29,950 bases of DNA. Source: an uncultured Muribaculaceae bacterium. Lineage in GTDB: Bacteria; Bacteroidota; Bacteroidia; Bacteroidales; Muribaculaceae. Under the pieces are notes generated by a model. It was not told the origin of the DNA and made no database searches. It was given only the letters and a program-made list of their open reading frames with translations. Positions 13,779 through 22,237 of this stretch are shown piece after piece; position 1 is the first letter of the stretch, and the number at the start of each line of letters is the position of its first letter. The stretch lies in contig CAJUJB010000031.1 in the NCBI GenBank assembly GCA_910586595.1, positions 1 to 29,950 of the forward strand. The letters run 5' to 3'. The position numbers and the translations under genes are program-made.

Positions 13779-15541
13779 GCTTTGGCTTCGGGAAGATTGA
13801 TCTCGAGGTTAAGCTCGTCAAGCTGCTTCTGGTCAAGCTCGGCAGGGGCATCGAGCATCACATCGCGGCCACTGTTGTTCTTCGGGAAGGCGATGCAGTC
13901 GCGGATGCTGTCCAGACCGGCGAAGAGGCTTACCCAGCGGTCGAGACCATAGGCGAGGCCACCGTGAGGAGGTGCACCGTACTTGAAGGCATTCATGAGG
14001 AAGCCAAACTGCTCCTGAGCCTTCTCGGGGGTGAAGCCGAGAATCTCGAACATCTTGGCCTGGAGTTCGCTGTCGTGGATACGGATCGAACCACCACCTA
14101 CTTCAACACCGTTGATCACCATATCGTAGGCATCGGCGCGGACAGCTGCCGGATCGGTGTCGAGCATGGGGATATCCTCATCCTTCGGATGGGTAAACGG
14201 ATGGTGCATAGCCATCAGGCGCTGTTCCTCGTCGCTCCACTCGAACATCGGGAAGTCAACCACCCAGAGGCAGGCAAACTTATTCTTGTCGCGCAGACCG
14301 AGCTGACGGCCCATCTCCAGACGGAGCTCGCACAGCTGCTTGCGGGTGCGCATGGCGTCGTCGCCGCTGAGAATGAGAATAAGATCGCCTGGCTCAGCAT
14401 TCATAGCCTTTTTAAGTTCCTGAAGAACCTCCTGGCTATAGAATTTATCTACGCTGGACTTGACGTTGCCGTCAGCCTCCACGCGGGCATAAACCATACC
14501 TTTGGCGCCGATCTGCGGACGCTTCACAAATTCTGTGAGGGCGTCGAGCTGCTTGCGGGTATAGTGTGCGGCGCCTTTGGCGCAGATACCGCCGATGTAA
14601 GCTGCATTGTCGAATACGGAGAAGCCATGACCTTTGAGAACATCCATCAGCTCCACAAACTTCATATCGAAGCGGAGGTCGGGTTTATCGCTGCCGTAGT
14701 ACTTCATCGCGTCAGCCCAGGGCATGCGCTGGAAAGGCTCGGTAAGCTCGATTCCACGGATAGTCTTGAAGAGGTGCTTGGCCATACCTTCGAAGAGCTC
14801 GATTACGTCGTTCTGCTCGATAAAGCTCATCTCGCAGTCGATCTGGGTAAACTCGGGCTGACGGTCGGCACGGAGGTCTTCGTCACGGAAGCACTTCACA
14901 ATCTGGAAATAACGGTCCATACCCGACACCATCAGTAGCTGCTTGAGGGTCTGGGGCGACTGCGGAAGAGCGTAGAACTGACCGGGATTCATACGTGAGG
15001 GTACCACGAAGTCACGGGCGCCTTCTGGAGTCGAGCCCACGAGCATCGGGGTCTCGATCTCAAGGAAGCCTTTGCTGTCGAGGTAACGGCGCACCTCCAT
15101 GGTCATCTTGTGACGGAGCTCAAGATTGCGGCGCACAGGCGTACGGCGCAGGTCAAGGTAGCGGTAACGCATGCGGATGTCGTCGCCACCGTCGCTCTCG
15201 TCCTCAATGGTAAAGGGAGGTACCTCACTGGGGTTAAGCACATTGAGCTCATCGGCGATAATCTCGATGTCGCCGGTAGGCAGCTGGGGATTCTTGGATG
15301 TGCGTTCTGCCACCGTACCGGTAACCTGGATCACAAATTCACGGCCGAGGTGGTTGGCAGCGTCGGTCAGGGCGCCATCATGCTCCACATTGAACACCAC
15401 CTGAGTGATGCCATAGCGGTCGCGGAGGTCAACAAATGTCATGCCGCCCATCTTGCGGACGCGCTGCACCCAACCGGCAAGTGTCACCTTGCGGCCGGCG
15501 TCGGCGAGACGGAGCTCGCCGCAGGTATTACTTCTAAACAT
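13775..15541 (-). CDS. aspS: Aspartyl-tRNA synthetase
   Basis: A class II aminoacyl-tRNA synthetase of 588 residues that charges tRNA-Asp. The N-terminal anticodon-binding OB fold (about 1-105, with CGELRLADAGRKVTLAGWVQ) is followed by the catalytic core with motif 2 FRDEDLRADRQPEFTQID at 218-235 and motif 3 GLAYGLDRWVSLFAG near the C-terminus. The length implies the bacterial GAD insertion. The tRNA-Asp(GTC) gene it would serve lies in the same window at 9646. It starts 35 bases after the M3 peptidase gene and overlaps the Nif3-like gene. Whether it discriminates tRNA-Asp from tRNA-Asn cannot be decided from what I can see here. Confidence 0.97.
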   Translation of the reverse strand: MFRSNTCGELRLADAGRKVTLAGWVQRVRKMGGMTFVDLRDRYGITQVVFNVEHDGALTDAANHLGREFVIQVTGTVAERTSKNPQLPTGDIEIIADELNVLNPSEVPPFTIEDESDGGDDIRMRYRYLDLRRTPVRRNLELRHKMTMEVRRYLDSKGFLEIETPMLVGSTPEGARDFVVPSRMNPGQFYALPQSPQTLKQLLMVSGMDRYFQIVKCFRDEDLRADRQPEFTQIDCEMSFIEQNDVIELFEGMAKHLFKTIRGIELTEPFQRMPWADAMKYYGSDKPDLRFDMKFVELMDVLKGHGFSVFDNAAYIGGICAKGAAHYTRKQLDALTEFVKRPQIGAKGMVYARVEADGNVKSSVDKFYSQEVLQELKKAMNAEPGDLILILSGDDAMRTRKQLCELRLEMGRQLGLRDKNKFACLWVVDFPMFEWSDEEQRLMAMHHPFTHPKDEDIPMLDTDPAAVRADAYDMVINGVEVGGGSIRIHDSELQAKMFEILGFTPEKAQEQFGFLMNAFKYGAPPHGGLAYGLDRWVSLFAGLDSIRDCIAFPKNNSGRDVMLDAPAELDQKQLDELNLEINLPEAKA

Positions 15542-15576
15542 GCTGTTTTAGAATATATATCGTAAGATTGAATAGT

Positions 15577-17733
15577 TTACTTACCTGATTTTGAGCCAAG
15601 ATTTACTTTCGGAACAGGCTTGAGGCCACGGTTGCGAAGGAGGGCGTCGACTGTGGGCTCCTGACCACGGAACTTCACATAAAGTTCCATCGGGTCTTCT
15701 GAGCCACCCTTCTCAAGTACATTTTCCTTGAATTTCTTAGCTGTCTCGGGGTCAAAGATACCTTTTTCCTTGAAGAGCTCGAAGCCGTCGGTATCGAGTA
15801 CTTCTGCCCAGAGATAGGTATAGTAGCCCGACGCATAGCCGTCGCTGCCGAATACATGCTTGAAGTAAGCGGGGCGGTAACGGAATGTAAGTTCGGCGGG
15901 CATACCGAGTTCGTTGGCAACATTAGCCTCGAAGGCGGCTACATCAATATCGCCTTCAGGATTAAGCTTACCGAACTGGAGGTCGAGCAGAGCTGCGCCT
16001 GCGAGCTCGGCAGTGGTGAAGCCCTGGTTATGGGTAGCCGAGGCCTCAAGTTTCTCGATAAGTTCGTCGGGAATTACCTCGCCGGTTTTCCAGTGCTTGG
16101 CATATGTGCGGAGGAGTTCCGGCTCGAGAGCCCAGTGCTCGTGGATCTGTGAGGGAAGTTCTACAAAGTCACGGTCTACGTTTGTGCCGGCCTGGCTCTT
16201 CAGACGTGCGCGCGACAGCATACCATGGAGGCCGTGGCCAAATTCATGGAACATTGTCTCAACCTCGTCGAGTGTAAGGAGGGCGGGTGCATCGGCGGTC
16301 GGGCGCGAGAAGTTGCCTACATTGTAGATGATGGGGCGCGACGATGTGCCGTCTTCATTCTCCCACGAACCCTTGAATTCGCTCATCCAGGCACCCTGGC
16401 GCTTGGAGGCGCGGGGGAAGTAGTCGGTCATGAATACAGCCACATGCTCACCGGTCTTGGCGTCGGTCACGTCGTATACGGTAACTTCGTCGTAATATTT
16501 GGGTGCATCGGGCATCTCGGTGAATTTCACACCGTAGAGGCGCTCGGCCATGGAGAAAATGCCGTTGCGCACAGAGTCAACTGCGAAATACTGGCGGACT
16601 TCGCTCTCGTCGAGGTCATATTTTTTCTTGCGTACCTTCTCTGCGTAGTAATAGTAATCCCACGGTTCGATTTTGATTGCGGCACCTTCCTCATCTGCAA
16701 GGGCCTGCATTTCAGCAACCTCTTCTTTCACGCGGTTGACTGCGGGAGCCCAGATCTGCATCAGGAGGTCTTCGGCATTCTTCACGTTCTTGGCCATGAC
16801 GTTCTCGGTCATATAGGCGCCGAAGTTCTCGTAGCCGAGGAGCTGTGCCTTGCGGGCACGGGCCTGAAGAATCTTATTGATTACAGGCAGGTTGTTGTAC
16901 TCGCCATCCGAAGCAAGCGAAGTATAGCCCTGATACATCTCGCGGCGCAGGTCGCGGTCATCGGCAAACTGCAGCAGGGGCAGACGGCTCGGGGCGTGGA
17001 GGGTGAAGACCCATTTGCCTTCGCCAAGATTGCGGGTCTTGGCCTCGTCAGCTGCCTGATCGATGCTCGACTGGGGCAGACCGGCCAGGCGGGTCGAATC
17101 TTCCACTACGATTTCAAATGCATTGGTGGCATTGAGAAGATTCTTGTTAAAAGTCAGATAGAGGTTGGTAAGCTCGGTGTTGACTTCCTTGAGCTGATTC
17201 TTCTTGTCTGCGTCAAGAAGGGCGCCGTTACGGGTAAACTGCTTATAGTATTCCTCTACAGCACGTTTCTGGTCGGGGGCGAGACCGGCTTCCTCACGGG
17301 TGTCGTAAACGTGTTTGATACGGGCGAAGAGGCCGTCGTTCATTGTGATCTCGTCGGAGAACTGCGAGTACTTGGGATAGAATTCCTCAGCGATCTCGAC
17401 CATCTCGGGCGACGAGTTCGATTCATCCAGTGCGAAGAACACGGTGGCTACCTTGTCGAGAATTTTGCCGGAGCGCTCCAGGGGCATGATGGTGTTTGCG
17501 AAAGTCGCTTCTTCCGGATTGGCCACAATCGCCTCGATCTCCGAGTTCTTCTGAGCGATGCCGGCATCAAGGGCCGGCAGATAGTCGGCGTAGTCTATCT
17601 GCTCGAATGGCGGAATTTCATACTGGGTGGTGTAATCCGACAGGAACGGATTTTCATGCTTGTCTTTACAGCTCACCAGACAGGCGGTGCCTACCAAGGC
17701 CACGCCCGCCGCTGCTAATAAACGGTTTTTCAT
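15577..17733 (-). CDS. M3-family metallopeptidase lipoprotein (Dcp/oligopeptidase type)
   Basis: A 718-residue zinc peptidase of family M3. The active-site HEFGHGLH begins at residue 496 (this start), with further conserved sequence after it (FVELPSQIHEHW). The last part, YASGYYTYLWAEVLDTDGFELF, is typical of peptidyl-dipeptidase Dcp. An ATG at 17778 would add 15 residues, but it lies within a promoter element; the start at 17733 puts a lipoprotein signal (MKNRLLAAAGVALVGTACLV then SC) at the N-terminus. It is thus probably anchored in the envelope and trims peptides, with dipeptides released from C-termini as the likely activity. First gene of the operon with aspS. Confidence 0.92.
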   Translation of the reverse strand: MKNRLLAAAGVALVGTACLVSCKDKHENPFLSDYTTQYEIPPFEQIDYADYLPALDAGIAQKNSEIEAIVANPEEATFANTIMPLERSGKILDKVATVFFALDESNSSPEMVEIAEEFYPKYSQFSDEITMNDGLFARIKHVYDTREEAGLAPDQKRAVEEYYKQFTRNGALLDADKKNQLKEVNTELTNLYLTFNKNLLNATNAFEIVVEDSTRLAGLPQSSIDQAADEAKTRNLGEGKWVFTLHAPSRLPLLQFADDRDLRREMYQGYTSLASDGEYNNLPVINKILQARARKAQLLGYENFGAYMTENVMAKNVKNAEDLLMQIWAPAVNRVKEEVAEMQALADEEGAAIKIEPWDYYYYAEKVRKKKYDLDESEVRQYFAVDSVRNGIFSMAERLYGVKFTEMPDAPKYYDEVTVYDVTDAKTGEHVAVFMTDYFPRASKRQGAWMSEFKGSWENEDGTSSRPIIYNVGNFSRPTADAPALLTLDEVETMFHEFGHGLHGMLSRARLKSQAGTNVDRDFVELPSQIHEHWALEPELLRTYAKHWKTGEVIPDELIEKLEASATHNQGFTTAELAGAALLDLQFGKLNPEGDIDVAAFEANVANELGMPAELTFRYRPAYFKHVFGSDGYASGYYTYLWAEVLDTDGFELFKEKGIFDPETAKKFKENVLEKGGSEDPMELYVKFRGQEPTVDALLRNRGLKPVPKVNLGSKSGK

Positions 17734-17777
17734 ATCTGTATTTTGCAATGCTTTTTTATGTGCACAATTAGCAATCA

Positions 17778-17811
17778 CAAAATTACGTAGAATTTTTCAA
17801 ACTCTGGCAAA
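17778..17811 (-). promoter_or_regulatory. Promoter for the M3 peptidase-aspS operon
   Basis: Minus strand TAATTTTG at 17785-17778 is a perfect TAnnTTTG. TTTG occurs 22 bases upstream (17811-17808), slightly longer than usual, and again 12 bases upstream (17801-17798). The leader to the chosen start is about 40 bases. Confidence 0.65.
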
Positions 17812-17852
17812 ATAGAATTAGATATTTTATCACATCTCCACCTCCATACGCA

Positions 17853-17890
17853 GCGCACACCGTCTTCCTGCTCGGAGAGGCGGTGTGCGC
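17853..17890 (-). terminator. GC-rich hairpin at the end of the metG-lipoprotein run
   Basis: GCGCACACCG (17853-17862) and CGGTGTGCGC (17881-17890) form a perfect 10-bp stem 22 bases beyond the lipoprotein stop. The minus strand has no T run directly after it, so it may stabilise the mRNA 3' end or need a factor; its position between two operons suggests an end-of-transcript role. Confidence 0.45.
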
Positions 17891-17911
17891 GATACTTATA
17901 AGTGCTGACCA

Positions 17912-18442
17912 TCAATTGAGAAGGTCTTTTACCTTGTCGGCGCCTTTCTGGGCAGCATCCGACACGGCATCCTTGGCCTGCTGAGCCTTGTCGGCAGCGG
18001 CGTCTTTGAGCTCGCCTGCCTTCTGTGATGCAGCGTCAGCTACAGAGCTTGCGGCAGAGCCTACACTGTCGGCGGCTGCGCCGGCGGCATCTTTCGCGTC
18101 TTCAAGCTTATCTGATGCGGTTTCACCTACAGCGTCTGTAACCTTATCGAGGGCGCCGCTTACTGTGCTGAGCGTACCGGCCAATGCGGGCGCCTTTTCT
18201 TTCACAACGGGTTCGATCTTGGCTATAAACTCTTTGGCTTCTTCTACCTTACCTTCTTTGACAAGTTTTTCGGCATAAGCTTTGGCTTGGTCAACATAGG
18301 TCTTGATTGTAGCCGGATCCGTGGTCTTTTCAATCTTCGATGTAAGATCTGCAGCCTCGGTAGTAGCCGATTTCTGTGAGCAAGACACGCCTGACACTGC
18401 CAGCACGGCAGCCATGGCAAGAGTTAGGACTAACTTTTTCAT
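17912..18442 (-). CDS. Ala/Lys/Asp-rich helical lipoprotein (LEA-like)
   Basis: A 176-residue predicted lipoprotein: the signal MKKLVLTLAMAAVLAVSGVS precedes C21. Residues 30-90 form charged helices, and about 95-176 are low-complexity amphipathic helix built from repeats of Ala, Asp, Lys and Ser (segments such as KLEDAKDAAGAAADSVG and ADKAQQAKDAVSDAAQKG). This pattern resembles late-embryogenesis-abundant or apolipoprotein-like helices, which often order on contact with membranes or on drying. I do not recognise a named family and give no function; a surface stress-protection or membrane-binding role is a guess. It follows the flippase gene by 55 bases, the widest gap in that run, and I found no consensus promoter in the gap. 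Confidence 0.75.
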   Translation of the reverse strand: MKKLVLTLAMAAVLAVSGVSCSQKSATTEAADLTSKIEKTTDPATIKTYVDQAKAYAEKLVKEGKVEEAKEFIAKIEPVVKEKAPALAGTLSTVSGALDKVTDAVGETASDKLEDAKDAAGAAADSVGSAASSVADAASQKAGELKDAAADKAQQAKDAVSDAAQKGADKVKDLLN

Positions 18443-18497
18443 TTTGTTCTCATATTATAGTTAAACAATAGAGAAACATTTGGTTGAGCCGAAAGGT

Positions 18498-19922
18498 TCA
18501 GCGCAGATTTTTCCATGCGCCCCACGCCGTGAGCGGAAGAAGTACGGCAAGTGTCACCCAAGGGCCGACGGTATGATAGCCTGCTATAGTCAGTGCCCCG
18601 ACCAATACGGCAAGCGCCAACAAGCCTCCTATACCGGGGCGCAGACGCAGCCCATAGCGCCAGCGGTAAACTCCGTAGACTACCGCGAAATACACCGCAT
18701 ACCACAGCACGTAAGCTATACCCAGGCCCAGATAACCGAAGGCATGGAAGAGTGGTATATATAGCGACAGATAAGCGATCGCACTGCTCAACTCGGTGAA
18801 CACATACACTTTTCCGTCGCCTCTGGCAAGTATGGTAAAGGCCACGCACCACGAAGCCGCCCGGAAAAAGACACCGGCGGCTCCGACAACAATAAACGGA
18901 ATGGCAGCCTCGAAGCTCGATGTATACAAGATCTTGACCACAAGGTCGCTGCAGCAGATAAAACCTACAGCCACCGGCATGAGCACCCATAGCGCGATTT
19001 TCATCTCATGCGACACAACCACCTCCATACGCCGGAAAGATCGACCCACAGCAGAGAGGCGCGGATAGTACTCCATCGAGATGGATGTGAAAATCAATCC
19101 CACATAGGTGTTCACCAGCGTATAGCCCGCCTGATAGATACCCACTGCGTCCTCCGTGAACTTGCGGTTGAGGTAGATTACAAATAGATACGACGCCAGC
19201 AGGGTCACGAAATTACTCACGGTCATGTACATCCCCAGCGACAGCATGCCCCGCCCTTTACGCCAAGCCTCCCGCAGCGATATACGTACCCGCGGAATAT
19301 CGCGCAGTCGGAAGTGGAAGGCCGCAGCCGCCGATATGACGTATCCGCCGACAATCACAGGCACTATGCCGTCAAGACGGAAGAAATAAAAAAGAGGCAC
19401 GGCAACGGCAATCAGGCCGATGGCACCCCAGAGGCTGCACCGCGCCAGGATTTTCAGTCGGTCGTAACCGCGCATCACTGATAGTTCACCATTCGATACG
19501 GCCAGCAGAAAAACAGCGACGCCCAGCACAACAAATGCCCATGTATGCGATGTGTCGCCAAATGAGCAGTAACTGATAAGTGGTGACAGAAGAGCCACCA
19601 GCACCCCACCCCCGATGCCGAGCGTCCGTGCGAGTTTCCTGACCACCGCAACCGTCTGCGGGCCGCGTTCGGGGTCATCGCGGTTAATCGACAGATCACG
19701 CACAGAGCTCTGAGGCAGGTTGAGCTGGGTTGTCTGTGCGAGCAACTCGAGGGTCGAATGGTATATGGTGAGAAGACCGACGCCAAACGGGCCGAGCCAC
19801 AGGGCTGCTAACTTGGTGCGCACCACCGCGCATAATATGGCTATTACCTGCACACCACCGAAGACACTCAGTGCCTTCAGCACACGGGCGGTTGTGGCGG
19901 AAGTGGGCTTCGTCGTATCCAT
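18498..19922 (-). CDS. Wzx-like polysaccharide flippase
   Basis: A 474-residue integral membrane protein with about 12 hydrophobic helices, of the MOP/PST group that includes WzxE and O-antigen translocases. These flip undecaprenyl-linked oligosaccharides across the inner membrane. The N-terminal segment KLAALWLGPFGVGLLTIYHS and the NFVTLLASYLFVIYLN and SMEYYPRLSAVGRS stretches fit this family. No glycosyltransferase or polymerase genes are nearby, so it probably serves a pathway encoded elsewhere, for example a conserved surface glycan or protein glycosylation (inference). It starts six bases after the EnvC-like gene and is therefore co-transcribed with envelope genes. Confidence 0.85.
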   Translation of the reverse strand: MDTTKPTSATTARVLKALSVFGGVQVIAILCAVVRTKLAALWLGPFGVGLLTIYHSTLELLAQTTQLNLPQSSVRDLSINRDDPERGPQTVAVVRKLARTLGIGGGVLVALLSPLISYCSFGDTSHTWAFVVLGVAVFLLAVSNGELSVMRGYDRLKILARCSLWGAIGLIAVAVPLFYFFRLDGIVPVIVGGYVISAAAAFHFRLRDIPRVRISLREAWRKGRGMLSLGMYMTVSNFVTLLASYLFVIYLNRKFTEDAVGIYQAGYTLVNTYVGLIFTSISMEYYPRLSAVGRSFRRMEVVVSHEMKIALWVLMPVAVGFICCSDLVVKILYTSSFEAAIPFIVVGAAGVFFRAASWCVAFTILARGDGKVYVFTELSSAIAYLSLYIPLFHAFGYLGLGIAYVLWYAVYFAVVYGVYRWRYGLRLRPGIGGLLALAVLVGALTIAGYHTVGPWVTLAVLLPLTAWGAWKNLR

Positions 19923-19928
19923 ACGGAA

Positions 19929-21341
19929 CTATCGGAGCCAGTCGGCCGGATTAAGTTTATCTTTCTCGTGGCGTACCTCGAAGTGGAGACGGGTGCGGCC
20001 TCCGTCGGCAGGATCGGAGTACAACTTGCCGAGTGCCTGCCCGGCCGATACTTCCTGCCCCTTGTGCACGGCCAACTCGGCTATGCCTGCGTAGACGGTG
20101 AGGTATTCGCCATGGCGCACAAGCACCACATTATGATAACCGTCCATCACTATGACCATGCTGACCGTTCCCGGATATACGGCTACGGCAGATGCGCCCG
20201 GAGTAGTCTCAATATCGATGCCATTGTTCTGCACCTCGACCTTCGACAACTCTTTATGGGTATGACGGCCAAAATCGGATACGATGACCGCACTGCCACT
20301 CACAGGCATAGGCAATTTGCCTTTGGCTGCCGCGAATGACGATGCCACGGGAGCCGACGACTTGGCCGGTGCGGGAGTTGTTGTGGGCTTCGGTTTTTCC
20401 TCGGCTTTAGGCTGAGGCTTCTCCTGAGGCTTGACGGGTTTCTTTTTATCGGCCTTCTTTTCGGCCTTTTTCTTGTTTGCCTGGGCTTCTTTCTCGGCAG
20501 CGGCCTTTGCAGCGGCTTCCTGCTCGGCCTTGCGGCGGGCCTCTTCCTCTGCCTTGCGTTTTGCCTCGGCCTCGGCAGCCTTGCGCTTACGCTCGGCCTC
20601 AGCTGCCGCACGGGACTCTTCCTCAATTATGCGGTTAAGTTCTTCATCAAGTTTTTCAGCCTGCGTCTTCTGCTCGGCCAAAGCCTGCTCAAGCTGCTTG
20701 CCTTGGCGACGCAATTTGGCGATAAGTGCGTCGGCCTCAGCACGGGCACTGACGAGCCGGGCTTTCTGTTTCTTCAGATCTGCCAAGTCGGCCGACAGAC
20801 GCGCGCGCACGGAGTCGAGTTCCTGTTTCTGTGCCTCGAGGGCTGCCGCAGCTTCCTTAAGATCGGCAGCTTTTCCGGTCTGCCACTCACCCAGTTCTTT
20901 GAGGTAACGCATACGTCGGCGGGCCTCAGAGAAAGTCCTGGACGAAAATATGAAGGCGGTTGCCGACGAAATCTGCCGCTGCCGGCGTATACTCCTGAGC
21001 GAGGCGGCATACGAGGCTTTCAGATTCTCTACATGTATGCGCGTGGCCTCTACACTGTCGGCAAGCTCTTTTACCCGGGCTGAAACCGAATCGGTTGTAT
21101 GCTGCAACGCGGCTATGCGCACATCCGACGCGCTTATCTCGGCACCTAACGACTCGAATTGGGCCAGCTGGCGCCGGGTATCGTCGAGATTGGTCTTTAT
21201 CTTACCCTGCGTACGGGCTATTTTGCGCGTGGCCTCCTTTTTCTCCTGCCGCACGGTCTTTGAGGTGCGGGGTTTAGCTCCCGACACCGGCATTGCCGGT
21301 ATAAGCATCATGAGCAGGATAAGGAAAAAGTGGCGCATCAT
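19929..21341 (-). CDS. EnvC-like protein: coiled coil plus degenerate LytM (M23) domain
   Basis: A 470-residue exported protein in the EnvC/NlpD group. A signal peptide (about 1-21) is followed by a long coiled coil (about 25-235), an Ala/Lys/Glu-rich linker to about 335, and a LytM domain (about 345-470). Zinc ligands of active M23 peptidases are mostly lost: the first histidine of HXGXD is N372 (D376 remains), the YXH region reads VYAGI, and HXH is R451-L-H453. As with E. coli EnvC, it is more likely to activate a cell-wall amidase at the division site than to cut peptidoglycan itself (inference). It sits eight bases after the DUF4292 gene and six before the flippase. The start could also be the second methionine. 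Confidence 0.87.
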   Translation of the reverse strand: MMRHFFLILLMMLIPAMPVSGAKPRTSKTVRQEKKEATRKIARTQGKIKTNLDDTRRQLAQFESLGAEISASDVRIAALQHTTDSVSARVKELADSVEATRIHVENLKASYAASLRSIRRQRQISSATAFIFSSRTFSEARRRMRYLKELGEWQTGKAADLKEAAAALEAQKQELDSVRARLSADLADLKKQKARLVSARAEADALIAKLRRQGKQLEQALAEQKTQAEKLDEELNRIIEEESRAAAEAERKRKAAEAEAKRKAEEEARRKAEQEAAAKAAAEKEAQANKKKAEKKADKKKPVKPQEKPQPKAEEKPKPTTTPAPAKSSAPVASSFAAAKGKLPMPVSGSAVIVSDFGRHTHKELSKVEVQNNGIDIETTPGASAVAVYPGTVSMVIVMDGYHNVVLVRHGEYLTVYAGIAELAVHKGQEVSAGQALGKLYSDPADGGRTRLHFEVRHEKDKLNPADWLR

Positions 21342-21349
21342 CGCTTAGA

Positions 21350-22237
21350 TCACAGGCTGTTGAGCATCTTGAGCACCTGATCGGTAGTCATGCGCTTGGC
21401 ACCCTTGGGCACAGAGGGTCGCGAGGGGGTCGCTCCGGTATTCCATGAGGCGCGCGAAGTGGTGGCGCTGACCTCGAGGTCTATGGCATGTTTCTTCACT
21501 GTGCCTTCCACCTGCATGCGCGAAGCTATGGGCCCGGCTGGCGATACCTCCGCTGACGCATAGGTGCACTCCACAGTATTGGCGCCGGCGCTCACATTAA
21601 GCGAGAAAAGCTGAGGTGCGGCGGTTGCTGCACCGTCCTGGCCGATTGCGCAGAAATGCCAGTCTACACCGGAGGGAAGTTTTTTCGGAGTGATGTTCAC
21701 GGCATAATAGCCGTCTACACCGAGATTGACAGGCTCTGTCGTGAAGAGTTTGCCGGAAGATGGTGTGGCTGTGCCCGCACCGGGAGCGAATGCCTGCCCG
21801 AGCATGAGCGACTGAAGGTCGGCCAATGTCAACCCGGCGGACGCGGTGAACTTGGCGATTGATTCGGAATAATATGCGCCCACAGGTTTTGACACAACGA
21901 GCACCGAGTCGGCATCGGCATAAACCGACGCAACTTCTATAAACAGCATCTTCATGGTCAGCGACATGGCCTTCCCATAGCTCATAACCAGTGTTCCGGA
22001 GGCTGATATTTTCTTGGGCTTCGTCACACTCACTTTCACAGGTACGGTGACGTCGCTCCATGCGTTATATGCTTCGGTCATCCGGGTGAACACGTCGGAA
22101 GAGGCCGGAGCCTGTTGCGCTGCACGCGCCGGGGCCTTGGAGGAAGTTTGTTTCTGCGAACTTTTACAGCCGGAGAGACCTATGGCGGCAATAATTACGA
22201 TAAGTGCCGCCGATAATGATTGGTTGATAAATTTCAT
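21350..22237 (-). CDS. DUF4292 lipoprotein
   Basis: A 295-residue predicted lipoprotein with a clear signal and lipobox, LSGC at residues 21-24. The middle matches the DUF4292 pattern: a strand LVMSYGKAMSLTMKMLFIEV, then ASVYADADSVLVVSKPVGAYY and LTLADLQSLMLGQ. Function is not established; the all-beta pattern suggests an outer-membrane-associated carrier or assembly factor of the LolA/LolB kind, which I cannot test here. Its ATG overlaps the TPR gene stop by four bases, and EnvC-like follows after eight. The order dut, TPR, DUF4292, M23 is a recurrent cluster in Bacteroidetes. The C-terminus from about 275 carries PSRPSVPKGAKRMTTDQVLK, a low-complexity tail. Confidence 0.85.
   Translation of the reverse strand: MKFINQSLSAALIVIIAAIGLSGCKSSQKQTSSKAPARAAQQAPASSDVFTRMTEAYNAWSDVTVPVKVSVTKPKKISASGTLVMSYGKAMSLTMKMLFIEVASVYADADSVLVVSKPVGAYYSESIAKFTASAGLTLADLQSLMLGQAFAPGAGTATPSSGKLFTTEPVNLGVDGYYAVNITPKKLPSGVDWHFCAIGQDGAATAAPQLFSLNVSAGANTVECTYASAEVSPAGPIASRMQVEGTVKKHAIDLEVSATTSRASWNTGATPSRPSVPKGAKRMTTDQVLKMLNSL

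Noticed and set aside
13964..14938. A 324-codon plus-strand frame opposite aspS
   Set aside because: It lies wholly inside the synthetase gene, matches no family I recognise and has no promoter or independent context.
16225..17718. A 497-codon plus-strand frame opposite the M3 peptidase gene
   Set aside because: The minus strand encodes a clear, full-length M3 peptidase with its zinc motif; the plus frame has no recognisable domain and is a shadow of codon bias.
20431..20626. Repetitive Ala/Lys/Glu stretch in the EnvC-like gene as a DNA repeat or mobile remnant
   Set aside because: It is an in-frame low-complexity linker typical of these coiled-coil proteins, with no nucleotide-level repeat unit that I can see.
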